Source of the DNA: an uncultured Fibrobacter sp.
GTDB taxonomy: Bacteria; Fibrobacterota; Fibrobacteria; Fibrobacterales; Fibrobacteraceae
Direction: 5' to 3'
DNA length: 64,000 nucleotides
Assembly (NCBI GenBank): GCA_934699585.1
Contig: CAKUWY010000008.1
Coordinates: 78,602 to 142,601, forward strand
Of this stretch, positions 49,593 through 57,571 are shown piece after piece; the stretch's first letter is position 1; every line of letters begins with the position of its first letter. Position numbers and translations under genes: made by a program. The notes below the pieces were generated by a model. It worked only from the letters and a program-made list of their open reading frames with translations. It made no database searches and had not been told where the DNA came from.

Positions 49593-49603
49593 CCTTTAAT
49601 ATA
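49593..49603 (-). promoter_or_regulatory. TATATTAAAGG box of the rSAM/lipoprotein operon
   Basis: On the minus strand it lies 25 nt before the ATG of lipoprotein 2. It resembles other TATATTnnGG boxes in this window. Confidence 0.45.
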
Positions 49604-49655
49604 CATTTAATTGAGGAATAAAGACCGGATGTCAAAATAAACGAGAAGTATATCA

Positions 49656-49693
49656 CAAAAAAATCCCCGCCACCTTTTGGGTAGCAGGGATTT
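49656..49693 (-). terminator. Rho-independent terminator of pckG
   Basis: Minus-strand AATCCCTGCTACCC and GGTGGCGGGGATT form an interrupted stem with an AAAA loop, followed by a seven-T tract. It lies about 113 nt after the pckG stop. Confidence 0.8.
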
Positions 49694-49699
49694 TAAAGG

Positions 49700-49805
49700 A
49701 TTTCCGTTAGGAAAATAAGGTTGATTAAGCGTTGCGCTCTACGAGCGCAGGCATATCGGCTCGGAAATGGGAACAAACGAGTTTGTTCCCGCTTCACTCG
49801 CCTTA
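49700..49805. repeat. Hairpin element between pckG and its terminator
   Basis: Two perfect hairpins are seen: GCGCTC-TAC-GAGCGC at 49734-49748, and arms GGGAACAAAC and GTTTGTTCCC with a GA spacer at 49769-49790. No gene is present. Confidence 0.65.
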
Positions 49806-51665
49806 TTATGCCTTATTCAAACGATCCTGGATCATGTCGATGATGTCGGAGAGTTCCTTCGGGAGGTGCTTGCCGAACTTCGGATAGTGATTTTCCTTAA
49901 CGTCGGCGAGTTCCTTCTTCCAGCCTTCCACATCAACCTTGAGGATTTCCGGGAGGGTTTCCTTGTAGTAGTCAGCGAGACCGTCAGTGTTGAGGGTCTT
50001 CGGCATGTAACCGATAGCGGTTTCAACAACGTTGGAGTTGTCGCCGTTGCAACGGTCGAAGATCCAAGCGAGCACGCGGCTGTTGTCGCCGTAACCCGGC
50101 CACATGAAGCCACCCGGGAGTTTCTCGTTGTTGGCATCCTTGCGGAACCAGTTCACGTAGAAGATCTTCGGAAGTTTGTCTTCGGTAGACTTCTTGCCGA
50201 TTTCGATCCAGTGCTTGAAGTAGTCACCCATGTTGTAGCCGCAGAACGGGAGGATGGCGAACGGGTCGCGACGGATCTTACCGACTTCGGCTGCGTTGAT
50301 GGTGGAAGCAGCGGTGATTTCAGAACCCACGATGGAGCCGAGGAACACGCCGTGATTCCAGCTCAGGGACTGGTGGACCAGAGGAATGGTGGACGGACGA
50401 CGGCCACCGAAGAGGATAGCGTCGATAGGCACGCCGGCAGGATCTTCCCATTCCTTAGCAATGCAGGGGCACTGGTTAGCAGGAGCGGTGAAGCGAGCGT
50501 TCGGGTGAGCCATTTCTTCGCCCTTAGGAGCCTTGTCCTTCGGGAGAGCGTCACGGGTCTGACCCTTCCAGTCAACGAGCTTGCCCTTGGCCGGGTAGCC
50601 GATGCCTTCCCACCAGATGTCGCCGTCTTCAGTGAGGGCGCAGTTGGTGTAGATGGTGTTCTTTTCGGCAGAGATAAGAGCGTTCTTGTTGGATTCAGCA
50701 GAGGTGCCCGGAGCAACGCCGAAGAAGCCGGCTTCCGGGTTGATGGCGTAGAGACGGCCATCCTTACCAAACTTCATCCATGCAATGTCGTCACCGATGG
50801 TTTCGACCTTCCAGCCCGGGATTGTGGGGATGAGCATGGCGAGGTTCGTCTTACCGCAAGCAGACGGGAATGCGCCAGTCACGTACTTGACTTCGCCCTT
50901 CGGGTTGGTGAGCTTGAGGATGAGCATGTGTTCAGCGAGCCAGCCTTCGTCGCGAGCAAGAACGGTAGCGATACGGAGAGCGAAGCACTTCTTACCGAGA
51001 AGAGCGTTTCCACCATAGCCAGAACCGTAGGACCAAATGAGCTTTTCGTCCGGGAACTGGGTGATGTACTTGTGCTCGACGTCTGCGCAGGGCCAGATGC
51101 CGCCGTCGGTTTCGCCGTTGTTGAGCGGCTTACCCACAGAGTGGAGGCAGGGCACGAATTCAGCGTTCTGGTCGGCATTGAGGATGTCGAGAACCTTCTT
51201 GCCTGCGCGGGTCATGATGTCCATGTTGAGCACCACGTATTCGGAGTCGGTCAGTTCGATACCGTTCTTGGAGATCGGGGAACCGAGGGGGCCCATGCAG
51301 AACGGAATCACGTACATGGTACGGCCGTGCATACAACCCTTGTAGAGACCCTTCATGGTTTCCTTGAGTTCCTTGGGGTCAATCCAGTGGTTGGTCGGAC
51401 CGGCGTCTTCTTCCTTCACGGAAGAGATGAAGGTACGGGATTCGACACGGGCCACATCAGAAGGCAGAGAACGGAACAAGAAGCAGTTTTCCTTCTTCTT
51501 GAGCGGAGTGGCAAGGCCAGCCTTGACACACTTCTGCATGAGGGCGTCATATTCTTCCTTGGAACCATCGACAACAACCACGTTGTCCGGTTCGCACATT
51601 GCGATGCATTCTTCAACCCAAGCCTTGATCTTGCTGTGCTTGATGTCGTTGAGAGTCAGACTCAT
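49806..51665 (-). CDS. pckG: Phosphoenolpyruvate carboxykinase (GTP)
   Basis: A 619-residue GTP-type PEPCK that interconverts oxaloacetate and PEP plus CO2. Diagnostic are FPSACGKTNLAMLIPTIPGW with the GTP-binding P-loop and hyper-reactive cysteine, and ETIGDDIAWMKFGKDGRLYA, then INPEAGFFGVAPGTSAESNK. MCEPDNVVVVDGSKEEYDAL, RTMYVIPFCMGPLGSPISKN and LNDGETDGGIWPC-like segments also fit. In succinate-forming Fibrobacter it probably acts in the carboxylating direction. The start has CAGGAG 8 nt upstream and TAAATTTA at 51717-51724. Codon use indicates high expression. Confidence 0.97.
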   Translation of the reverse strand: MSLTLNDIKHSKIKAWVEECIAMCEPDNVVVVDGSKEEYDALMQKCVKAGLATPLKKKENCFLFRSLPSDVARVESRTFISSVKEEDAGPTNHWIDPKELKETMKGLYKGCMHGRTMYVIPFCMGPLGSPISKNGIELTDSEYVVLNMDIMTRAGKKVLDILNADQNAEFVPCLHSVGKPLNNGETDGGIWPCADVEHKYITQFPDEKLIWSYGSGYGGNALLGKKCFALRIATVLARDEGWLAEHMLILKLTNPKGEVKYVTGAFPSACGKTNLAMLIPTIPGWKVETIGDDIAWMKFGKDGRLYAINPEAGFFGVAPGTSAESNKNALISAEKNTIYTNCALTEDGDIWWEGIGYPAKGKLVDWKGQTRDALPKDKAPKGEEMAHPNARFTAPANQCPCIAKEWEDPAGVPIDAILFGGRRPSTIPLVHQSLSWNHGVFLGSIVGSEITAASTINAAEVGKIRRDPFAILPFCGYNMGDYFKHWIEIGKKSTEDKLPKIFYVNWFRKDANNEKLPGGFMWPGYGDNSRVLAWIFDRCNGDNSNVVETAIGYMPKTLNTDGLADYYKETLPEILKVDVEGWKKELADVKENHYPKFGKHLPKELSDIIDMIQDRLNKA

Positions 51666-51716
51666 ATAGAGCTCCTGTTTGGTTTAACGTTAAGTTTCGA
51701 TAATTTCGAACGGGGA

Positions 51717-51724
51717 TAAATTTA
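51717..51724 (-). promoter_or_regulatory. pckG promoter box TAAATTTA
   Basis: On the minus strand it lies 51 nt before the ATG, preceded by a T-rich run. It resembles the TAnnTTTG boxes of gapA, rplU and glyS. Confidence 0.45.
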
Positions 51725-51853
51725 CAAAAAAACAAACCCCGGCTAAAGGTCTAACCTCCTAAAAAAAGGTGCTTTTTTCCTTTTTTTGTGTTTTTTTCTA
51801 AAAAATAAGGTAAATTAGTGGTGTACAAGCAAATAAGCATTTTCCGAGGAAAT

Positions 51854-53104
51854 ATGAACTGGTCCTACTCTAGAGAGCATCAAAAAAACATCCTTTGCAT
51901 GATCATGGCCGGCGGTCAAGGAAGCCGTCTTCAACCCCTCACCCGGGACCGGGCAAAACCCGCCGTTCACTTCGGGGGAACTTACCGTATCATCGACTTC
52001 GTGCTGAACAACTTCATCAACTCCGGCATTTTCAAGATCAAGGTGCTGACCCAGTTCAAGAGCGACTCCCTGAACAAGCACATCTCCGCCGCCTGGAACC
52101 TGAACGCGAGCCTGGACCAGTACGTGGACCTGGTGCCCGCCCAGATGCGTACCGGCGACGACTGGTACCGGGGCACCGCCGACGCCATTTTCCAGAACAT
52201 CAACCTGATTACCGACGAGCGCCCCGACCTGGTGGCCATCTTCGGAGGCGACCACATCTACAAGATGGACATCAACCAGATGATTGATTTCCATCTGAGT
52301 CGCGCCGCCCTTTTGACCATTGCGGCCATCCCGGTGCCCGTGTCCGAAGCGTCTGAATTCGGCATTATCGAGGTGGATGCGGACAACCGAATGATCGGTT
52401 TCGAGGAAAAGCCCAAGAACCCGAAAGAAATGCCCGGCAACCCCGGCTACTGCCTCGCCAGCATGGGCAACTACATCTTTACCAGCAAGTTCCTGGTCCG
52501 GGAACTCATGAAGGGTGCCGCAAGCGGCGCCACCGACTTCGGCAAGCACATTATCCCAAGCCTCTACAAGGACTACCCCGTCTACGTGTACGATTTCAAC
52601 ACAAACATCGTGCGCGGCGAGCAGGCCAGCACCAAGGGCTACTGGCGCGACGTGGGAACCCTGGACGCCTTCTTCGAAGCCAACATGGACCTGTGCTCCG
52701 AAAACCCGCCCTTCGACCTGTACAACAACTACTGGCCTATCCGCACTTACAACTGGAACCAGCCTCCTGCAAGGTTCTTTGCCGGCGAAGGCAACGCCCA
52801 TCAGGGGGCGGCCATCGACTCCATCGTGTCTTCGGGCTGTATCATCGGTGGCGGCACCGTGGTCAAGAGCATTCTCAGTCCAGGAGTCACCATCCAGAAA
52901 GATGCCCTGGTGGAAGAAGCCATCCTATTCCCGAACGTGACCATCGGCCCGGGCGCCAAGGTGCGCCGCGCCATCATCGAAAAGGGGCTACACATTCCTG
53001 CCGGTTTCCAGATCGGTTATGATTTGGAACGGGACAAAAAGTTGTTCCACGTAACCGACTCCGGCATCGTGGTTTTGGCCAAAGATACGGTGATTAAAGC
53101 TTGA
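51854..53104 (+). CDS. glgC: Glucose-1-phosphate adenylyltransferase
   Basis: A 416-residue enzyme that makes ADP-glucose from glucose 1-phosphate and ATP for glycogen synthesis. LCMIMAGGQGSRLQPLTRDR and AKPAVHFGGTYRIIDFVLNN open the nucleotidyltransferase domain. DLVAIFGGDHIYKMDINQMI has the GDH motif, and GFEEKPKNPKEMPGNPG has the sugar-phosphate-binding Lys-Pro. The C-terminal left-handed beta-helix has SIVSSGCIIGGGTVVKSILS and PGVTIQKDALVEEAILFP. The ATG at 51854 has CGAGGA upstream. It is a single-gene unit. A terminator is at 53169. Confidence 0.95.
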   Translation: MNWSYSREHQKNILCMIMAGGQGSRLQPLTRDRAKPAVHFGGTYRIIDFVLNNFINSGIFKIKVLTQFKSDSLNKHISAAWNLNASLDQYVDLVPAQMRTGDDWYRGTADAIFQNINLITDERPDLVAIFGGDHIYKMDINQMIDFHLSRAALLTIAAIPVPVSEASEFGIIEVDADNRMIGFEEKPKNPKEMPGNPGYCLASMGNYIFTSKFLVRELMKGAASGATDFGKHIIPSLYKDYPVYVYDFNTNIVRGEQASTKGYWRDVGTLDAFFEANMDLCSENPPFDLYNNYWPIRTYNWNQPPARFFAGEGNAHQGAAIDSIVSSGCIIGGGTVVKSILSPGVTIQKDALVEEAILFPNVTIGPGAKVRRAIIEKGLHIPAGFQIGYDLERDKKLFHVTDSGIVVLAKDTVIKA

Positions 53105-53165
53105 TAGTAATGAGTTGTGAGTAACGAGTTGCGAGTGGCTAGGCCCTAATCGCAAACGTCTAAAA
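53105..53165. repeat. GAGT/AGTGGCTAGG repeat words after glgC
   Basis: AATGAGTTGTGAGTAACGAG and AGTGGCTAGGCCCTAA continue the mosaic word family found at 43020 and 55560. No gene. Confidence 0.45.
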
Positions 53166-53168
53166 CGA

Positions 53169-53197
53169 AAAGCCCCGGTAGAACCGGGGCCTTTTTT
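53169..53197 (+). terminator. Rho-independent terminator of glgC
   Basis: AAGCCCCGG-TAGAA-CCGGGGCC followed by TTTTTT is a perfect stem and T-tract on the plus strand, 65 nt after the glgC stop. It may act in both directions with the convergent lipoprotein gene. Confidence 0.88.
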
Positions 53198-53217
53198 GAA
53201 CTGTTTATCAAGAATGA

Positions 53218-53895
53218 TTACTTTGCGTCGCCGTCTTCTTCTGCACTGGCCTTTTCAATAGCGTCCTCGATATCCTGGAGCATATCTTCGGGGTGGAGCA
53301 TCATATCACACATCAATTCATTCATTGCTTTCAACTCATCAACAGTCTTGACATCTTCCTCCTTATAGGTCTGTGTGATGGTCTTGGCAGTTTCGTCACA
53401 TTCTGTGCTCAAAACATCTTCGTCTTCTTCTTTCGCTTCCTTACAGGACTTGTCAAAATCGGCCTTAGAAATACTGGCATCAAACTTGGAAACCTCAGTA
53501 ACAACGCCCTCATCGTCAATAGTCAGTGTCATGTTATCAGTTATACCATCGGCCACGATCTTGACAAGGACCTTGTCACCGTCTTTGGAGACTTCGCACT
53601 TCTCAACATTGGGCATATCAGCATCATCGGCAGGGCACACCTTTTCATCCATAACGGTATAGGGTTTCATTTCCTTGCCATCACAGTAGAAGTAGTCCTG
53701 AACCATTTCTTCTTCAACAAAGACCTTCTGGCACTTGAGGTCGGCATTACAATCCAACTTCAGAGCCTCTTCAAGGGTCTTTACCTTTTCCGGCAGCTTG
53801 TTGTCAGATGCAGAGGAAGAACTGTCGTCGCCGCAAGCCATAAGACCGAAAGCGGCAGTAAGAGAAAGGGCAAGGCCCAGCACTTTGAATTTCAT
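53218..53895 (-). CDS. Acidic lipoprotein of unknown function
   Basis: A 225-residue lipoprotein. The signal KFKVLGLALSLTAAFGLMAC puts the lipid Cys at residue 21, followed by GDDSSSSASD. The rest is acidic with spaced cysteines (LDCNADLKCQKVF, YCDGKEMKPY, VEKCEVSKDG, KSCKEAKEE, LCDMMLHPED), suggesting disulfides in a periplasmic or surface domain. Such lipoproteins form a large, diverse group in Fibrobacter. AGGA precedes the ATG and TATATTTAGG is at 53927-53936. Confidence 0.68.
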   Translation of the reverse strand: MKFKVLGLALSLTAAFGLMACGDDSSSSASDNKLPEKVKTLEEALKLDCNADLKCQKVFVEEEMVQDYFYCDGKEMKPYTVMDEKVCPADDADMPNVEKCEVSKDGDKVLVKIVADGITDNMTLTIDDEGVVTEVSKFDASISKADFDKSCKEAKEEDEDVLSTECDETAKTITQTYKEEDVKTVDELKAMNELMCDMMLHPEDMLQDIEDAIEKASAEEDGDAK

Positions 53896-53926
53896 TAGGA
53901 TACTCCTTAGTTTTTGTTAATGTTGG

Positions 53927-53936
53927 CCTAAATATA
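53927..53936 (-). promoter_or_regulatory. TATATTTAGG box of the acidic lipoprotein gene
   Basis: On the minus strand it lies about 31 nt before the ATG at 53895. The identical decamer is at 41100-41109. Confidence 0.45.
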
Positions 53937-53995
53937 TATTTTTTTTATCAAAAAGCACATTTTGTAAAAAAAAAGTGATTTTTCACAAAAAAAGC

Positions 53996-54024
53996 AAAAA
54001 AAAGCCCGTTTCCGAGCCCTTTTT
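53996..54024 (-). terminator. Rho-independent terminator of glyS
   Basis: Minus-strand AAAGGGCTCG-GAAA-CGGGCTTTTT has a GNRA-type tetraloop, G-T pairs and a T-tract. It is about 80 nt beyond the glyS stop, after the repeat element. Confidence 0.7.
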
Positions 54025-54104
54025 AGTGTGATGTGTGTAGCGTGTGGTGTGTAATTAATCATTACACACTTCACATTCCTCATTACACATCGCGGCGTAG
54101 CCGC
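54025..54104. repeat. TGTG/CACA mosaic hairpin element after glyS
   Basis: GTGTGTAAT and ATTACACAC (around 54046-54068) form a perfect 9-bp stem. They sit inside a longer pairing of TGATGTGTGTAGCG-type words with complements TTCACATTCCTCATTACACA. The triloop hairpin GCGGC-GTA-GCCGC is at 54092-54104, directly against the glyS stop codon. Confidence 0.7.
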
Positions 54105-55517
54105 TTAGCAGCCGAGCTTTGCGGACAGGTAAGCCTCGAGTTCGTCGATCTTCACCAGTTCCTGCTTCATGGAGTCGCGTTCGCGAACAGTCACGAAGCC
54201 GAGCTTTGCCGGATCAGATTCACCCTCGCCCACCGTGTCGAAGTCGACGGTCACGCAGAACGGCGTGCCGAGTTCGTCCTGACGGCGGTAGCGCTTACCG
54301 ATGGACTGCGTTTCGTCGTATTCCACGTTCCAGCGGTTCAGGAGCTTCTGGTAGAGTTCTTCGGCCTTGGCCTTCACCTGGCCCTTCTTCACCAGCGGGA
54401 GAACGGCAACCTTCACCGGAGCAATCTTCGGATCGAAGTGGAGCACAGTACGTTCGTCGTTTTCGAGCTTTTCGACTTCGTAAGCGTCGCAGAGAAGCAC
54501 GAGGAGCAGGCGTTCCACACCGAGGGACGGTTCCACCACGTACGGGATGTAACGCTTGTTCTGGACCGGGTCAATGTATTCCTGCTTGACCTTGGATTCG
54601 TTCTGGTGCTGCGTCAAGTCGTAGTTCGTACGAGATGCGATACCCCAGAGTTCGCCCCAACCGAACGGGAATTCGTATTCGACGTCGGTGGTACCATTGG
54701 AGTAGTGAGAAAGTTCTTCCTTGGCATGTTCGCGGAGGCGGAGCTTTTCCTTGTTCACGCCGAGATCGTTCACCAGCCAGTCGAAGCAGTACTTGCGCCA
54801 GAAGTTGTACCAGTCAAGTTCGGTGCCCGGTTCGCAGAAGAATTCGAGTTCCATCTGTTCGAATTCGCGGGTACGGAAGATGAAGTTACCCGGAGTAATT
54901 TCGTTACGGAAAGACTTACCGATCTGGCCGACACCGAACGGAATGCGCGGGCGGACGTTATCGACAATGTTCTTGAAGTCCACGAAGATACCCTGGGCCG
55001 TTTCCGGACGGAGGTAAACCTTGTTGCCTTCGCCTTCGATCACGCCGATTTCGGTCTGGAACATCAGGTTGAATGCGCGGGGCTTGGTCCAATCGGTCTT
55101 GCCGCAGGTCGGGCATTCAATCTTGTTGTCCATCATCATCTGGTGGACTTCGTCAAAGTTCTTGCCGGCGCAGCAGCCTTCGCCGAGCTTGTCTTCCAAA
55201 AGTTGGTCGGCACGGAAACGTTCGTGGCAAGCGAGGCAGTCGACCAGCGGGTCAGAGAAGTTGCCCACGTGGCCTGAGGCCTTCCAAACGCGGGGGTTCA
55301 AGAGAATAGAGCTGTCGAGACCGAGCACATCCTGACGGCTGGTGACGAACTTCTTCCACCAGAGGTTCTTGATGTTGCGCTTCAGTTCCACGCCATACGG
55401 ACCGTAGTCCCAAGTGTTGGCGAGGCCATCGTAAATTTCGGAGCCGGGGAAAATGAAACCGCGGCGCTTGCAGAGGGAGATGATGTCCTTGAGGGCATCC
55501 TGAACTTTCTTTGCCAT
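54105..55517 (-). CDS. glyS: Glycyl-tRNA synthetase (dimeric, class II)
   Basis: A 470-residue alpha-2 type enzyme that charges tRNA-Gly. LCKRRGFIFPGSEIYDGLAN and TWDYGPYGVELKRNIKNLWW are the N-terminal signatures. ECPTCGKTDWTKPRAFNLMF carries a cysteine pair and PRIPFGVGQIGKSFRNEITP class II motif 2. PYVVEPSLGVERLLLVLL is motif 3. The C-terminal anticodon domain has KIAPVKVAVLPLVKKGQVKA and RRQDELGTPFCVTVDFDT. The length is close to other bacterial GlyQS enzymes. TAAATTTG is at 55546-55553. Confidence 0.97.
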   Translation of the reverse strand: MAKKVQDALKDIISLCKRRGFIFPGSEIYDGLANTWDYGPYGVELKRNIKNLWWKKFVTSRQDVLGLDSSILLNPRVWKASGHVGNFSDPLVDCLACHERFRADQLLEDKLGEGCCAGKNFDEVHQMMMDNKIECPTCGKTDWTKPRAFNLMFQTEIGVIEGEGNKVYLRPETAQGIFVDFKNIVDNVRPRIPFGVGQIGKSFRNEITPGNFIFRTREFEQMELEFFCEPGTELDWYNFWRKYCFDWLVNDLGVNKEKLRLREHAKEELSHYSNGTTDVEYEFPFGWGELWGIASRTNYDLTQHQNESKVKQEYIDPVQNKRYIPYVVEPSLGVERLLLVLLCDAYEVEKLENDERTVLHFDPKIAPVKVAVLPLVKKGQVKAKAEELYQKLLNRWNVEYDETQSIGKRYRRQDELGTPFCVTVDFDTVGEGESDPAKLGFVTVRERDSMKQELVKIDELEAYLSAKLGC

Positions 55518-55545
55518 TTTAGAGTCCTTTTGATTTTTATGCGAG

Positions 55546-55553
55546 CAAATTTA
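55546..55553 (-). promoter_or_regulatory. glyS promoter box TAAATTTG
   Basis: On the minus strand TAAATTTGCTCGC lies 29 nt before the ATG. Confidence 0.55.
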
Positions 55554-55554
55554 G

Positions 55555-55677
55555 AAAATAGTGGCTAGTGGTTAGTGGTTAGTAAACAGGAAAAAGCAAA
55601 AAAACAACCATAACGAGGGCAAACAGGCGGGAGTTCTTTCGTTTAAAATCCTCCCCCCTTAGCCCCTAACAATTATT
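55555..55677. repeat. Repeat words between glyS and the M23 peptidase gene
   Basis: GTGGCTAGTGGTTAGTGGTT and AGTAAACAGG at the left resemble the 43140-43160 words. AGCCCCTAACAATTATTC lies at the right. There is no gene in the 180-bp divergent gap. Confidence 0.5.
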
Positions 55678-55678
55678 C

Positions 55679-55686
55679 TATATTTC
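55679..55686 (+). promoter_or_regulatory. TATATTTC box of the M23 peptidase gene
   Basis: TATATTTCCCACAC precedes the ATG at 55697 by 10 nt, with no Shine-Dalgarno sequence. Confidence 0.4.
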
Positions 55687-55696
55687 CCACACATCT

Positions 55697-56716
55697 ATGA
55701 AACGCCTCGTTTCCATAATCCTGTTCTCCCTCCCCCTCTGCCTTTGGGCAAAGGAAGACGGCATGGCCGAAAATGCCGTGCCCCTGGTGGAACAGCCTAC
55801 GGAAACAAGTGCTGAATCCATAAGCGAAGTTCCTGCCGAAACCGCCGAAAATCCAATTGGTGCGGTCGAACTCACCGAAGCCGAAAAACTTATCCAGCAG
55901 GAACTGGCCGAAATAGAGGCCGAAAACCTGGAAACAGAAGATGTTGCCGAAGCAGACTCCCTAGCCGGAGAGGGCGAAGATGGCGCCGAGGGTGAATCGG
56001 GAGCCGAAAGCGAAGAAGCCGACGCCGAACTGGCCGCCGACATGGCCGCCGCCGATTCCGCCAGTGCAGACTCCGCCGTCAAGTCCTTATTCTTGGACAT
56101 GACCGCTTCGGCCATGCCTTCCGAAAGCAGACGCATCTCTGGCCCCTATGGCATACGCACCTACCGCATGCACCGAGGCGTAGATTTAGGACTCTGTCAC
56201 GGCGAAGACCGCACCATCGTTGCCGCCTTTGCAGGCAAGGTGGTCAAGACACGGAACCAGGGACGCCGCAGGGGCTACGGCAAGTACGTGATTCTCGACC
56301 ATGGGAACGGCCTCACCACGCTGTACGCCCACTTGTCCAAGTGGAACGTAAAGGTCGGCGACACCCTGCAGGCAGGCGACACCATCGGTATAGGAGGCAA
56401 CACCGGGCGTTCCTTCGGGGCGCACCTGCATTTCGAGATGCGGTACAACGGCCTCTACATCGACCCATCCACCGTTTTTGATTTTGAAAACGGCAAGTTC
56501 CGTTGGGAACAGACTGAAATTGACCCGGTGGCCCTACAGCAAAACGAAGACTTTTACCAGAAAGAACTTTCCAAACACCGCTACTACAAGGTACGGCGCG
56601 GGGACTGCCTCGGAAAGATTGCCCGGAAGTACGGAATTTCTATACGCAGGCTCAAACAGTTGAACGGCCTCAAGAGCAACATGATCCGCCCGGGCCAGGT
56701 GCTGCGCTGCTCGTAG
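55697..56716 (+). CDS. M23 (LytM-like) peptidase with C-terminal LysM domain
   Basis: A 339-residue exported protein. The signal KRLVSIILFSLPLCLWA is followed by a long Glu/Ala/Asp-rich linker (residues about 25-135). The M23 domain has MHRGVDLGLCHGEDRTIVAA with the first metal His/Asp (about 158-162), LDHGNGLTTLYAHLSKW and GAHLHFEMRYNG with the H-x-H motif. A LysM domain (about 293-339) has YKVRRGDCLGKIARKYGISI, then LNGLKSNMIRPGQVL. It probably cleaves or regulates cleavage of peptidoglycan cross-links. The usual motifs are intact, so it should be active. Confidence 0.9.
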   Translation: MKRLVSIILFSLPLCLWAKEDGMAENAVPLVEQPTETSAESISEVPAETAENPIGAVELTEAEKLIQQELAEIEAENLETEDVAEADSLAGEGEDGAEGESGAESEEADAELAADMAAADSASADSAVKSLFLDMTASAMPSESRRISGPYGIRTYRMHRGVDLGLCHGEDRTIVAAFAGKVVKTRNQGRRRGYGKYVILDHGNGLTTLYAHLSKWNVKVGDTLQAGDTIGIGGNTGRSFGAHLHFEMRYNGLYIDPSTVFDFENGKFRWEQTEIDPVALQQNEDFYQKELSKHRYYKVRRGDCLGKIARKYGISIRRLKQLNGLKSNMIRPGQVLRCS

Positions 56717-56717
56717 A

Positions 56718-57569
56718 CTACTTCTTCTTTTCTTTCAGCTTGACTTTGCGTTCCTTGGAACGGAGCCTTTCCCAAGGAGCAAAAGAAACCACCGGAAACA
56801 GGAACACGTAGAACCACAGGTTGAAAGCAAGCCACGACACGGCAGCTTCTGCCACCTTCACGCCAGAAACGGTCGACTTGTCCATATCGAACAGCATGGC
56901 CGCCACCGCCAAAAGGGACGACACCGTCACCGGAATCAACAACTTTTTGCCGCTACGGATCAGCGCTCCTGCCTGGGGAGTCCCTTCGGCAAGATGTTTC
57001 GCAGAGGCAAGGGCCAAAGCCAAGACCGAGGCAAAGCCGACAGTAGAGAAAACCGCCCATAGCAAATAGGCTGGAGCAAAAGCCGGCAGCAACGCTACCA
57101 TTGCAGTCAACAGCACCCAGCTAAAGGCAAAGGGGAAAAGCACATTGGCAACGCCCAGTTTTGCAAAGAGCAAAAGGAGCAGAGCCACGCCAGCAAACGC
57201 GCCATAGAATGTCAGGACCATACTTTCGGCACCGCCCAAGGCGTACAAGGCAAAAACCATGGCACACAGACCAAATAAGCCGGCAATCCCGCCACGGATT
57301 CCCGCAAATACAAACAGCAAAACCACCAAGGCCACCGCAGAAACGGCGAGATACTGGCCCCCTTGCCACAAAGACGCAAAGCCGCCATGTTCAGCCAGCC
57401 ACATTCCCAAAGATTCCGAAGAGGCCACCGGCATAGAAATCATAGCCTGCCAGCGGGTAGCCACAAATGTCACGGACAAGACAACAAGAAGTACCACCGA
57501 AATCAGGCGGAATCTCAAAAAAAGTTCCAGCAGTTTCTGAATTTTACCAGGTTTTTCACGCAAATCCAT
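56718..57569 (-). CDS. Integral membrane protein of unknown function
   Basis: A 283-residue protein with about eight hydrophobic helices (FRLISVVLLVVLSVTFVATR, GQYLAVSAVALVVLLFVFAG, GLFGLCAMVFALYALGG, VALLLLLFAKLGVANVLFPF, ALLPAFAPAYLLWAVFSTVG and others) and a basic C-terminus (RLRSKERKVKLKEKKK). No family is recognised. The ATG at 57569 has CGAGG 5 nt upstream and follows the PorU-like stop by 2 nt, so it is translated from that operon. A role with the secretion protein is possible but unproven. Confidence 0.62.
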   Translation of the reverse strand: MDLREKPGKIQKLLELFLRFRLISVVLLVVLSVTFVATRWQAMISMPVASSESLGMWLAEHGGFASLWQGGQYLAVSAVALVVLLFVFAGIRGGIAGLFGLCAMVFALYALGGAESMVLTFYGAFAGVALLLLLFAKLGVANVLFPFAFSWVLLTAMVALLPAFAPAYLLWAVFSTVGFASVLALALASAKHLAEGTPQAGALIRSGKKLLIPVTVSSLLAVAAMLFDMDKSTVSGVKVAEAAVSWLAFNLWFYVFLFPVVSFAPWERLRSKERKVKLKEKKK

Positions 57570-57571
57570 TT

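Noticed and set aside
49767..51719. A 650-codon open frame opposite pckG
   Set aside because: The strongly biased codons of pckG leave the opposite strand open. The translated protein is His/Val/Glu-rich without family features.
51770..51853. T-rich run before glgC as a terminator or attenuator
   Set aside because: It is T-rich but no GC stem precedes the T-tract. A plain AT-rich promoter region is the simpler view.
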